Source of the DNA: Stercorarius parasiticus
Taxonomy: Eukaryota; Chordata; Aves; Charadriiformes; Stercorariidae
Length of the DNA stretch: 64,000 nucleotides
Assembly: GCA_013396915.1 (NCBI GenBank)
Contig: VWZL01002557.1
Location: 278,375 to 342,374 of the forward strand
Direction: 5' to 3'
How positions within the stretch are numbered: position 1 is the stretch's first letter; each line of letters opens with the position of its first letter. The position numbers and the translations under genes were made by a program. A model generated the notes under the pieces. That model was not told where the DNA came from, searched no databases, and worked only from the letters and a program-made list of their open reading frames with translations. Below are positions 1 through 12,700 of the stretch, in pieces.

Positions 1-373
1 TAATCTTAAAAAGCAATATGCTCTTCTTAGACTTTTTCCATTTCTGTACTGTAAATGGAAATTTTAAGATAAAGATGCAAGTAGAAAAAACAAAATTTCA
101 GTACAGGTAACGCTGTGAATTTTTATAAGAAAAACATTATGCACAAAATGCAGCAAGTGAAAGTCCAGTATGTTCTTGCCTTTTATCTATTTGAGTATTT
201 TCATTCACAGTTGTTCAAAAATTGCTAATTTGTCAGTCCATTTTGTAAGGCTAGTTTTACAACAGCATTTTTGTAAAGGTGAGAATATACAGTATATACA
301 GAAGACGCTGACTCAGTCCTTGCTGTGTTGTAAAAGTATATTAGTTCTGGGAAATATAACATCAATCATATTT
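1..373 (-). other. DIDO1: DIDO1 3' UTR (partial)
   Basis: Sequence downstream of the DIDO1 stop codon. It is AT-rich and has no open coding continuation. I found no canonical AATAAA or ATTAAA on the minus strand here, so the poly(A) site probably lies beyond the left edge of the window. Confidence 0.7.
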
Positions 374-3300
374 CTATGACTGATTAGTGGAAGATGAAGC
401 TTCTGTTTCTGTTGGCTTCTGAGTTTCCTTCAGTGTTTCTGGCTTCATCTCTTTACCAGTTTCCCTACTCTTGCTCCGATCTTTGCGATCTTTTCCTCTC
501 TCTCTTTCACGATCTCGATCTCTCTCTCGATCTCTTTCTTTTTCCCTGCTTCGATCCCGGTCCCTGTCTTTCTCTCGGTCACGATCTCTGTCTCTGCTTC
601 TTGATCGCTCTCTATCACGTCTTCTGTAGGATTCTCTCTCTCTGGTTCTTGCTCTGTCTCGGTCTCTGTTTCTTTCCCATTCTTTACCCCGGTCTGAATC
701 CTTCTCTCTATCTTTGTTTTGGTTTCTGTCTCTGTTTTTATCCCATTCCTTGTCTCTGTGTCTCTCCCAGTCCCTGTCTCTGTTCCAGTTTCTGCCACGG
801 TCTCTTTCCCAAGGTCTGCCATGTTCTCGATCCCTTCGTCTTTCCTCAAAGGGTCTCCCTTGTCGGTTATCTCCTTGCTGAGGCTCTGGCTGATCTAAAG
901 CCTTGTCTTTATTTCCTCCCTCATATCTCTCTCTCTGTCTCCCTTCAAATGTCTGGCCTCTAAATTCAGGATTTTTGCCTTCTCGGAAGTCAGATGCTGA
1001 CCACTGTCCTTCCGACTCAGGTCCCTGTCCAGAAATATTGGAAAGAGATCCAGACGGTCCAGCTTCCTCCCACATCTCTTTTCTGTGGGATGGTGGATGG
1101 CTTGGAAGGTCCAGGAGTGGTCTTGGCGTTGGCTTCATACCTTGTGATGACTGACCTTGGAAATGAAATCTAGAAGGGGGAGGTTCATTTTCTTCTGGAA
1201 ACAGGGCAGGTGTGGCTCCTCTTGGTCCTCCAAACTGAAGCGGTGCTGGACCTCTCTGGTTGGCAAATCTGGGTGGTGGACTCCCTCTCCGTTCTTCAAA
1301 TGGCTGTGGCAAAAGTCCTCTTGGACCAGGTATATGATTTGGAGCTGGACCTCTCTGCCCTTCAAATTGATTTGGGTGAGGCCCTCTTGGTCCCCCAAAA
1401 TGACTTGGGGCTGGACCTCTTGGCCCTCCAAACTGAGGGCCTCCTCTCTGTCCCTTAAACTGAGCTGGTGGGGGCCGTCTTTGGCCTCCAAAAGGAAAAG
1501 GCGAAGGTCCTCTGTTTCCCATAAACTGAGGTGGATCTGGTCCTTCAAACTGTCCTGGAGGCCGAATCATTTCATTATATTGGGAATCTGAGAATTCCCT
1601 TTGTTCCATGTGAGGTTCCCTACGATCTTCAAACTGAGATGGTGACATTCCTCTTGGAACACCATGATAAGATGGGGCAGGGCCCCTATTATCACTGAAA
1701 AGAGATGGTGGTCCATGCTGTGTAGAAAATAAGGAAGGAATGGGACCCTTTTGACCTCCAAATCTTCCAGATGGAGGTCCTCTTTGCCCATCGTTATTTG
1801 GAGAATCATGCTCTTCGGAGAACTGTGGTGCCGGTCCTCTAAAATTAGGTCCATGAGGTCCTCCCGGTGCGTTGAGCATCAGTGGTGGTGGAGGCCCTCC
1901 TTTCTGCCCAGACAAAGAAAATGGAGGTCCAGCTCGGTTTTCTTCAAAGTGCTGTAAGGAAGGTCCACCCTCACCCTGAACTGATGGAGATTCAGTTTGT
2001 TCTACAAATTGATGAGACTGAGGATTTCTTTGTTCGTCATATTGCACTGATGAAAGACCCCTCTCTGGTTCAAAGTGACCAGCTGCCTTTTCCTGAGAAG
2101 TAAACATCGTATTTGAAAAAGAATCCCTTCCCATTACTTCGTTTGACTCATTTGACCACGATTGCAAAGACTGATTGTCACTTGATGTCGAGAAATTAGG
2201 CTGAAAAGATGTACTTGGAGGTGTTGGAAGCAGCACTTTACGTAAAGGCTTGGATGCAGAAGGTTCTCCAGAAGCTGTTTGATTCACGTTTTCCAAACAA
2301 ACTTGAAGAGTGTTTTCAAATTTGCTATTAGATGCCTCTTTCTGGGACACTGTAGAAGCCTTTTCACTTGAAACCCAATTATCACCACTAAAACCAGGCT
2401 GAGTAGCAGAAATTAAAGTCTTATCTTCCTTACCAAGTGAAGTCTGCAAAGCATTTGGAAAACTTGCTGGAGCCATTTCTCCTGTGGGTATCTCATTCTG
2501 TACCACCTGCGGCTTTATTCGAGAATCAACATTGTCATTAGTCTCTGTTGCCATTCTTCTGGCTTGCCGAGGATCTCTGTTCTGCCTCGGGTCACAGCCC
2601 TGGTTTATAACTTGTGCTTGCTGATTTAAAGATGAAGGCAAATCTACTTTTTGTGTGGCTTGCTGGTCCTGATGGAATAATTCAGTCTTTATTAGGGAAG
2701 ATTTTGGCGGTGGTGACATTAAAGCATCAGACACTGAAAAATGAGCCATTGAAACACCAACAGCTGCTCTTTGTTGTCTGAGGGCTTCTTCTTGTTCCTC
2801 TAATTGTCTTTTCTGTTCTTCTATTTGTTTGTTTAATTCTTCCAACATTTTTTGCTGTTCCACCAAGGATGAGGATGCAGACAAATCAGGCACATACGAA
2901 GCAGATGTTTCCGAAGAATTGCTTTTAGTGTCTGTATACATTTTGTTAGGTAAATCATCAACAGTAACTTTTGCTTCTTCCAAGATAGTTTCATCTTCTG
3001 GATCGTAGGCCTCATCCTCTAGTTCTGCTGCATTAGATGGCTTTTCCATGTTATATCGCTTTTCACTTTCACCAGTCTGCATTTCAAAAGCTTTCTCTGG
3101 ACCATATTCTTCTTCAGGATCATACGGTCTGTCATCCTCCTCCTCTTCTATAGCTCTGTCTTTCGACATCTGTCCAAACTGTTGCACAATGGGATCTAAC
3201 AGAGGAACAGCTGACATTCCTCCATCAGCAGCAGCTTGACCTTCCTGATTTGAAGACTGGACAGTTTCAGAATCCTTAGCAAGAGGCTCAAACGTTTTCT

Positions 3301-3753
3301 TTTTTCCAAAAAGCGTCTGCAGGATGTGCTCAAGAGGTGTGGCAGTTTTTGAGGATGAAGAATGGGTAGCAGTAACGTTTACAGGAGCAGCGGTTGAAAT
3401 TGGTGGGGTTACAGTAGTTGTGGTTCCACTTTTAATCGAGGAGAGTATTTTCAATACTGAAGGTGTAACCGCTGAGGCGTCTGGAACGGGAAGTGGAGGT
3501 GGAGGCGGAGGAGATCCAGGTGGTGTTGTACTTATGGTTGAATCTCCTGAATAAAGTGTGTATTTCGGAGTTTTCTTCTCTTGCGAAGCAGCCAGCGGCC
3601 CTTTAGAGAACAGCGATGTTTCCGTTTCCTCGTGTGTTTGAATTCTGCTTCGCTTTTCCTCTATCTTTTCTGTTTCAATGCCAGTGGCAAGACGCTTCCC
3701 CTTCTGACAGATAACCAATCCAAGAATTAGATTTGGCCGAGAGGACTCAAGAC
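374..3753 (-). CDS. DIDO1: DIDO1 coding exon 17 (last exon, long DIDO3-type C-terminus)
   Basis: Single 3,380-base exon encoding about 1,125 residues. The acceptor is ctttcag|GTCTTGAG, phase 1, and the stop is TAG at 374-376. Features in order (numbered from the ATG at 36843): proline run PPGSPPPPPPLP near 1323; conserved PLEHILQTLFGKKK near 1383; two YDPE motifs near 1450 and 1491; Glu/Gln coiled coil (VEQQKMLEELNKQIEEQKRQ) about 1536-1573; a long run of PxxFxGxRGP-like units about 1843-2100; then an Arg-Asp/Arg-Glu-rich tail about 2190-2345 resembling RS/RD domains of splicing factors. The repeats and charged tail suggest a disordered, RNA-related region; that is inference. Only the long isoform carries this exon. 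Confidence 0.96.
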
Positions 3754-6700
3754 CTGAAAGGGAACACAAAAAATTGTATATGTAAAAACCTAATTTTTAA
3801 TTACGCTTTCAGCAGAAACTTAATTATTTTACATACTGGCAGCTACAAAAGTCATAAAGATAACAGTTTTTCTAAATTCCATTAGATGACCTACTGGCAA
3901 TTTCCATTAGTCCATAAGTGTATGCATCTGTATTTCTTTACTTTTTATATATATATTTGTATATAAGAAAAGAAGTGTTTTAATTCATTCCTTGACAAAG
4001 ATAAAGATGGCAGCAACAGGAACCACACCTACCTCTCCCCCTGAAAAATATTATATTTACTTTTAAATAGTTTGCAAATATGTTGTATACACACAGATAC
4101 TGAAGAGCAAGAAAACCTGGGCTGAACTTTGTAACTATCTTTCTCTTGCTAAAAGACTACACTGACATTTACACCAGTCTATAAATACTTTGTCTAGCTC
4201 TAAGTTAAACAAACAGCCATAATTGCTAGGACAGTAACCTCAAACCAACTGTGTTTGGAAACGGGACTACAGCTTGTAACCCTCTCCCTGTCTGTTTGGT
4301 TTTTTCCCAGCTAGATATTGTTTTAAACCAGGATGGAAGCAGCCAAAGTGGTAACTCAAGAGGCAGAGGCGAGTTAAGCAGACAGGGGGTTGGTGTGCGG
4401 GAGAAGGGGCCCTGGCTGCGCTGGTTTTCTCGGCGAGGACATTGTCACTGGACATGAGCCTGGGATGCAGAGGGCAAGGGGACCTGAAACCCTCTGCCGC
4501 AGCATCCAGGGTGATGCTGCAAGGCCCTTCTGTAAGTAAAAACCACTGCGAGCAGAATTACTCCTTTGTGAAAGCTTCAGACTTGAATCCTTGGAGAAGT
4601 ATATCCAAAAACGATGGGAAAGTTTCTGATAAAGGGGAAAAATGCAAAGGTCTGTAGGTCTGTTTCATGTTATTGTAGTTCTTTCTTTTACAGGCACAGT
4701 TCCCACTGGCTCTTGCGGAAAATAAACACGTCCAGAATGAAGGGCGGGGAATAAATCCTTTAACATACAGCTGGTGGCAAATGGAGAAAATCTGTACAGA
4801 GAGAGGCTATTTAACTTCTGGATTTAACGACTTTTAAAGGGTCTGTCTTTCCCCCATACGTGCCATTAGATATGACTTGCATCCAGCTAGGCAACAGGAA
4901 TACAGAAACACAAAACGATCTGTAAAGCAACAGGCAATATTCACTGTGGTTAAATGGCAAGGCGAGGACGCTGACCTACATTGTTCTTTCTATTCATGAT
5001 CCTGTAAGTTCTGCATGTATATGTTCCTTGTTCTTATTAAATCAAACCAACTGCTCACTAAGGAACAATTTTTAAATATCTAATTATTAGCACCAAAAAC
5101 TTTTTGACACCAATAAAACCCCCAAGCCCCGCAGATGCAAATCCTTTCTATTAGCAAACCACATTCACAGGTACATCACTTCGCTGAAACAACTGAATTC
5201 AAAGAAGTTCTAAGGGGACTCTTAAATTTACCATCTAACGAGAAAATCACATCAGCTGTTTTCCTGAGTCTATGTTCACATCTAATAAATTTCACCTTTT
5301 CTAAATGCTTTTGGTTGCTAACTTCACACTGAGAAATCAGAGAGTTTTGTATATTTTTAGGTCAAATGTGAAGTTTTGTCAATGAGAAGATCCATCGCTC
5401 TTACGGCGTAAGCTAAATTCAGTCAGAGCCTGCGTAAGCACAAGATGAAAAACGTGAATTGATGCCAAGGGATAGCCCAAGCATTAGAACCAATTAAGTC
5501 AAGATTTCTATTTGCAGTTTGCTAAATAACACGCTTTATGTTTTAAACTTAGTATTTCTCTTCAATACTTGCTGTATATTTCATTAAGAAGTAACTTTTG
5601 TTCACAGAATGACCCCCCAAATCACCGGCGTTTCCACTTCTTATGCTCAAATCTCATCCCATATAAACCTTATTTTCTACATAATGAGCTACAGATAATA
5701 AGACAAAGATGGTAATTTTTCAAATAAAATAAGTTAACTGCAAAGTTTTATGAGATCTCTTGACAACTCAGGGAAAACAAACCCTCCTCAAAATTTCTGT
5801 GTTCTTCTGACTGTAATTGGTAATAGTACAGCAAAACTGTTTTAATCGCTTACTGAAGAAACCAGCAAAGTCTGGTTACTGCCAGGAAATAGTCTTTTTA
5901 AAAAAAGACCAGAAAAAATTATAACGAAAATTTCAGGGCCATCTAAAGTATTTGCTTGAGATTTCCTATCAGGAGTGGCTCTCGTTATAAATATGTTGAG
6001 AAACAAGAACAATGAAATTTGAGTCAAGGTTTTTGATCACAGTTATTCTGTAGAATACATTCTAGATCCAAAACAGAATTCCTATTATTTCACAGTTCAG
6101 TGGTCAAGTTTTACATAGTTCTGCGGTTAAGAGGGTATTGGACACGCCGTTTTAAATAATCTTTTTTTTTTTTTTTCCATTTTGTAGTATATATTATTTC
6201 CTCTTTGTACATCTAAAATTCAGTGCCAAAAAGGTTTTTTTCCTCCAGGTACAAGATTTCAGTGTTAGGAAGTGTCGCCAATTTTCACTATCTTCTTCCG
6301 TATTTAGAAAAAAAATATAAAAATTATAAACAAGTTAAGAAAATTAACCATCTAGATCAACAAAACTAAAATTTGCTAATGATTCAGTACATGCACAAAT
6401 TTGCCCCTTACGAGGGGTAGGGCTGCAGAGATGTACAATGAAAGGACGCAGGACAGGAACTAAACCAATAATTCTTTTCAGTGAATCTAAGATTATTCAG
6501 AAAGGACCACGTAAATTCTTGACTTCACCAAATACTCATTTGCACCCACAGCCTAAAAGCAATTCTATCAGTTCTGTTCACAATAATTTACTACCTTAAA
6601 TGAAATTATATTAATATAGAAGATCAAGGCATAGTTCAAAAGTAAGACGACTTAACTAGGAAAAAACCATTCACAATTTACAGTCAGAACAGACTCATTT

Positions 6701-9700
6701 GTTAGAAATGGTTCACTGTGTGTGAATTTGCTTTATATTTTTTATCAGTATAGGAATGACGACTCCGCCTTTGGTCGGTGTTGACCAGTGCAGAGCCTCT
6801 CACCAACTGGTGTTCAGCCAGAATCTCCTCATAGGCATTTGCTGGTTGTCTGTTGTTAAAAGTTTTGGCAGAGACTTGTGATATACGCAATTAGTCACAA
6901 TGAATCTCAACCACTGAATAACCGAAATGAACAGGTTTCAAGAATCCATCAGACAGGATAGCTAATAAACAGCAGTTACTGAAAAATCAGTTCTGAATGC
7001 CTGTAAAAAACAGAGATCAAATTCGCTAATTAAAACAGGGTAAAATTTTAATACACTTTCAAGACAATAAATTCCAATAGTAAGTTATTAACATCGGTTA
7101 TATCTGTTTAGAGTTTAGTAATCATATAATAAATCCATTAAAATTTTACATTTTGATACTGTAATTTTTCACAAATTAAATTAAGAGTTACGCCTAACCT
7201 GCCTTCTACATTCACTCAGTTCAAAGCGATCAAACACTAAATGCCTCTTTTGACTGGAAACCTCGAGCTGGACCAGCATCAAGGGTCAGTCCCGTTCCAT
7301 TTCAATATCCATAAATAAATAGGGTAAGTGCCTCATTTTAGGTAATAATGAAAATGTTGGTTGCAGACTCCGAGCGTTGCTCAATGACTGGCTTTCACAA
7401 GCAAGCGTTTTAAGAGTGCTGCAGGCTGTGCCGGCAGCTAAATTATTTATAAAATAGTTATTATCCTATTATGTATTTGAAGTCCACGTGCTGGTTTTAT
7501 TGAGTTACATCCTGCAACTACAGCCATTAAACCAGGATACGCTAAATATTAGCATTGGATGAATATTTGTTTTTCTTACCCTTAAATACATTTTTACATT
7601 AAATCAGTTTTATCATATTTATGCATATAATGGCCACATCTTTCCCTGTCATCATCAGCTGGTAAGAAGCTACCCGAAATTAATGTACAAGTGACAAACC
7701 CACGGGAACGGACTACGCATACCCATGGTGTACATTTTTAAACTGCAGAGACCAATACAAGATATTCTTTATCACCACTATTTAAATATTTGTCCCAATT
7801 AATCATGAGAGCAACTGACAACTATCAGCAAATCTGTGCACCCTTATTTCAGGGCTACAGCTCACTTCCAGCATTGTAACACCACTGCACATCGAGGTTC
7901 GCTTGCGAATGGAACTGGCTGGCACCGAAAATAAGGTTTGTTAACGACGTGTTCTTCCACCACTGCTACCTCTCATAACGGTATCTGCTGAGATGAAGAC
8001 ACCTCACTCCATTCAGAATACAGTTTGTTCCATTTGTTGCAATTTTGGGGAGGATTCTAAACAGCATGAGGAGATTTCATGCCTTCATACTTTAAGAAAA
8101 AACACAGTTCCTATTGTAAACTATCAAAAGAGATGTATCGACATTTGTGGAATCCTTTGTTGATATATGGCTGTTTTAATAAAATTAATTTATTTTAACT
8201 ACGTTAAGACACTTGTTACGTTCCCAACATTGCCACTAAATCCCTCAATGAATCACTTTCTATTGGTAATTAAGTCTGATTATACTATTTTTTATGAAGT
8301 GCTCTGAGATCTACAGAGGAAGTGCTGAATAACTTAAATGTGTATGTGAAAGAGAGAAGTAAATTCACACACAGTAAACCATTGCACAAAGACAATGCAG
8401 AAGAGCCCACCGATACAGAAAATCTGGTAAGAAATGTCTGAGATTAGTATAAATACGAATAACCTTCCATTTTCCTCTGTTTTTCAATCACCCATGTCAA
8501 AGTTTTTTTGTAGATCTTCTAGGTACTAGTGCAGTTCAGAAGTCCTCAGTTGTGTTCCAAATCCAGTCCATCAGAAACCAGGAGGAATTCGCAATCCATA
8601 CGTGCCTGATGGAACTGGCTGATACAGCTGGAATATCTTCTAGCTAGGATTTCAGGAGTGGCAGGGTTTATTGTCCTCTCCCTCCTCCCCCCTCCACTCA
8701 TACTTATCAAATCACCTGAAGCTCTCTAGAGCATAAAGCTTTTGGAGTCCTTACTAAACTCTATTTGAAGGTACACGATTAAATTTAAGGAGACAATGAC
8801 CACTTTCCATAAAATATTTTTATTGATTGTGAAAGAAAGAAAAAGCAGCAAATTCCATCAGATGTCATTAAAAAGTATGGATTACATGTGTGTTACGCTG
8901 CGGTTTTAATACATACACAAACCCAGACAAACAGCTTACCTGATCTTTTTGCCACCCCGTACTGGATCTGGTTTTAAAATACGAACACAATTTAGCACAA
9001 CTATGAGGTAAAGGCTGCTAGAGAAGTCTCCAAGAAGAGTGAATTGATGGCAGAAGTCGGGTGGAAGTGGGTCTTCTATGAAGCTGACATCATACGGCCT
9101 CTCTGCCTTTGGAACCTTGTTTCTATTGCTATCCTCTAATCCCACTTTGCCTACAAATACGTACTTCAATTTGAAAGCCTGACTCATAAAGTTTCCCTCC
9201 ATGAACACCACCTGTAAATGACGCCTGCATTTCTTCTGAGCAATTCCCTCCAGTTTTGAAAAACTTTTGCAATTTAAACTCAAAATTACAAATTTCTCTA
9301 CTAATACTCAGCAGAGTTTGTCTATGCCAACCCTCCAATCTAATGAAACCTGTAATGGAAAAGTTAAAAGGAAGGGTAAAAAAGAAAGCTGGGATTTCCA
9401 CAGGAATGCAAGTAGGCACCTCACAGAGACTATGTGATTAATTTAGATAGCAGTAATCCCTCCATTTTACCTATAGCCTAAGAACAATGACCTGTGTACT
9501 GTTTGAGGACGGCTAAGACAGACTTGGGGTGTATGAGCAAAATCTCGTCCGAAGATGCAGAGCAAGTGCCCTTTGCAATCTCAGGGAGGAAGGGAGAGTA
9601 TTTCACTAACAACGTTATGAGTTGTTGTTGAAGTCATATGCCATTAACACATAAAAACCTGTCCCAGACATTGTTGCTCCTGCACATAAACTCCGAGAAT

Positions 9701-12700
9701 GCTTTATTGAATTTAGTCCTAAACTGGTATTTGAGGCGTAGAGGACAGTCAGCGTCTCAGAAAGGTTTCATACCTACCGTTTGGTATTTTCAAACCATTG
9801 CTATGGCAATGAAGTATTGCCTGCATTGTAACCTGTAGTTCTTCAGCTTCTCAAACTGTTACTTTTATATAAAATCCCAGATACTTATTTGGAAACTAAG
9901 TATATGCACCTCCTCCATCCTCAGATGAAGATGACTTCAAATTTTGCAATAGAAGGGTGTTTCATGGCTGAATTCATGCTCAGTTCTTCTATCACCATGT
10001 TCAACGCACAAACATGGAGAGAACTCAAGGCGAACATTACCACTGGTGATTTTATCTAAAAATCGAAGACTATAATACAACCTGCCTATACCAACTACTG
10101 TCTGCCACCTGCCAACCCTAAGGAATGTGGATCTTCTTCCCCCGCAACAAACCCCTTCTCAGAAGTCAGTGATTTGGCTCAAGTTTGCACCACCTAGAAC
10201 ACAACATTTCCAACACCTTGTGCACCATATTGCAGGTCCAGATTAATACTTGGTATGAGACAATGACAATTTAGTGAAACCACTAGGAATATTACCTTCG
10301 TCTTCATGGATTTCTTGACTCCTCTGTAGGTTAAGTTTCCTGCTTGGTTTAAGCGATGGTGAATGGCTCGTAAGGGCCCAGGTTTTGTGGATTTATGGGT
10401 CGCTGAAGATGGGGGCAGGGGAGTGGCTGTTGCCCTTTTTTCAATATAGTGGCTGTTCCACATACTCAACTTAACAGGTAAACCTCATCCTCCTAATAGC
10501 ATATAAGCATCTTGTTGGAAAGGCTATGTAAATTTCAGACAATTTTCTCTTGAAAAGAGTTGGATTTCCAATTTTTCCCTATTTACATACTTTAAAATTG
10601 ATTTTATATAAAAAAAATTTAATAATGATTACATTAAACATTCAACAACAACTTGTCTCCGATTGACCCTTTGTTTTGTGATTTTACCTAGTATTTAACC
10701 TCCCCTCTTTTGTGCTTACCTGGTCCCTCAAAGGGCAAGAGTTTGGAAGGAATTGGGTCCTTAGAACTCAGGGGGATCAGGTAGAGATCCTTGACATGTC
10801 TGTTGTTATTAGCTACAACACCAAAACGACCACGACTGCTAAAATAGGAGTAGAGAGAGATATAGGCAACTTCTTCTTCTTCTGTTGCAGGATGGAAACG
10901 AATCAAACACAATTCCTGAAATACAAAAGCAAAGTGGAAAAATTCAACCTGCAACACACCAGCAAATCAAATGGTAAAGGGCAAATTCCAGGGGTAAAAA
11001 TAAATTGTACATTTATCACTCTAACTAGGTTTTCAAGGCAATACTCCAGCTTTAAGAGAGAACTGCTTTTCACTTGGTAATATTAAAACAGAATTAGGTC
11101 TGTCGTGTTCAGAAATACACATTACTTGTGTATCTAACATCAAACTAAACATCTTGAAGCTCAAATTAATATGAAATGGAAAATTCTTAGTTTCAAAATT
11201 ATATCTGTATACTATGCCTAATTTTTTCATTTCTGAAGTGTTTTTAATAGTAAAATCTATTACATGCACTTCATGATAAGTTCCTTTAAAATTTGAATTT
11301 CAATCTTCAATACTGAATAAATGGATTATTTATATTGAATCATTAAAAATGAATTAATGGTATGAAGATTTAACCACTACGCAGCAGACAGATGAAGCGG
11401 ATCTGCAGCTCAATAAACATGTTTCTTCAATAAATCAAAAATTTCAAAGGAGTAAGTGGTGTCAGAAGTTTTCCAGGTGTGACCTACGTCAGCATTTGCT
11501 GTTTACTAATTTATATTATAAAAAGTTGTCATTTCATATTGCTGTATTTTTCTTCTGGGTTTTGCAAAGGATTTTAAGTGTATACCTTAGAAAGCGAAGA
11601 TTTGAGTTTGCCAACATAATCCCAGACTGTCTTCGGTGAGATCCTCCCACCAATATGAATTGTATCTGGTAAATCCTAAACAAGAAGTATTACACGGTAG
11701 TATGAGAAAAACCAAGAGAGACTAACAAATAAAAGCAGTGCAGGTTACCCCATCCCAGCAGCCTAGTGGATAATGCACTATTATATTTTAGTAAACTTTT
11801 ATACATAGTTTTCTAATTTCAGACAGGCTATTTCTAAATTTCCAGGTGTTTAATTATGGCACGTTACCATAAGGCTAACAGTATATATGAAAGAGAAAAG
11901 GCCCTCCCACACAAGGATGGCAGCAGAATGTCTAATAATTCTGTATGCTCATTATTGACTTTGTTTTTATAGGGAAGCTGCTACTTGAAATACAGATTTT
12001 CTCCACACTTTCGGTTTCTCAGGAAATGCCGCACTCGTGACTCCAAGTCACATGAATTCTAGCGAGCTTCCTGTGTTAAGGACAGTGAAATCCATTTTAC
12101 CAAAAAGAACCACCAACCCTGCTAATAAAAGTCCTAAACCACACGTTTGTGTTTGAAACTTCCTAACAGTCACGTAAAATGCTTATTCATTTTAGCATAA
12201 ACCTTTATACTATCTCGTTATCTGAGTGTACACCCTCCCAGAATATCATCCAACTGCTTTTATTTGAAAATTAGTAAAAAGGATGATATTTTCCATAAAT
12301 GGCCAAACTTTTGTAACAGATCACAGCAGTGACCCATCTAATTTGAGAACAGAACAAGACATCTGCTTTAAAATACTGGCTCTAAAACTTCAAAAAATGA
12401 AGCTGAAATAAAGGTATGTTAGATCCATGTTAGAGCCTAACATACGTATAAACATGTTTAAATACGTGAGAATTCTTCACAAATTTGTGAGGAATTTTTA
12501 GAAGGCGCTTTTTTTTGTTGTTTTCTTGAGCTACTTTTCCTATTACTAAAGGGAGGCCATCACCACTGCTACAGTTTCAATATAACTATATATAAACATA
12601 TATAGATTTATATATATACAGCGACCCCAGCCTTTCTAGCAACAGGAACTGCAGCACAGATTGATTCTAAACACACGAAAATGTCAGTTCTAACCTCACT

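Noticed and set aside
445..849. 134-codon minus-strand ORF in another frame of the DIDO1 tail
   Set aside because: Alternate-frame shadow of the same low-complexity repeat; no independent evidence.
394..963. 189-codon plus-strand ORF opposite the end of DIDO1
   Set aside because: Antisense shadow of the Arg/Asp/Glu-rich codons; composition is Leu/Cys/Phe/Ser-heavy as expected from the complement.
6702..6890. Minus-strand 62-codon ORF with plausible codon use in the 7-kb intron, next to a GTGAGA donor
   Set aside because: The candidate exon between ACAACAG and CAGTTG|gtgaga is 46 bases, incompatible with the phase-1 frame on both sides.
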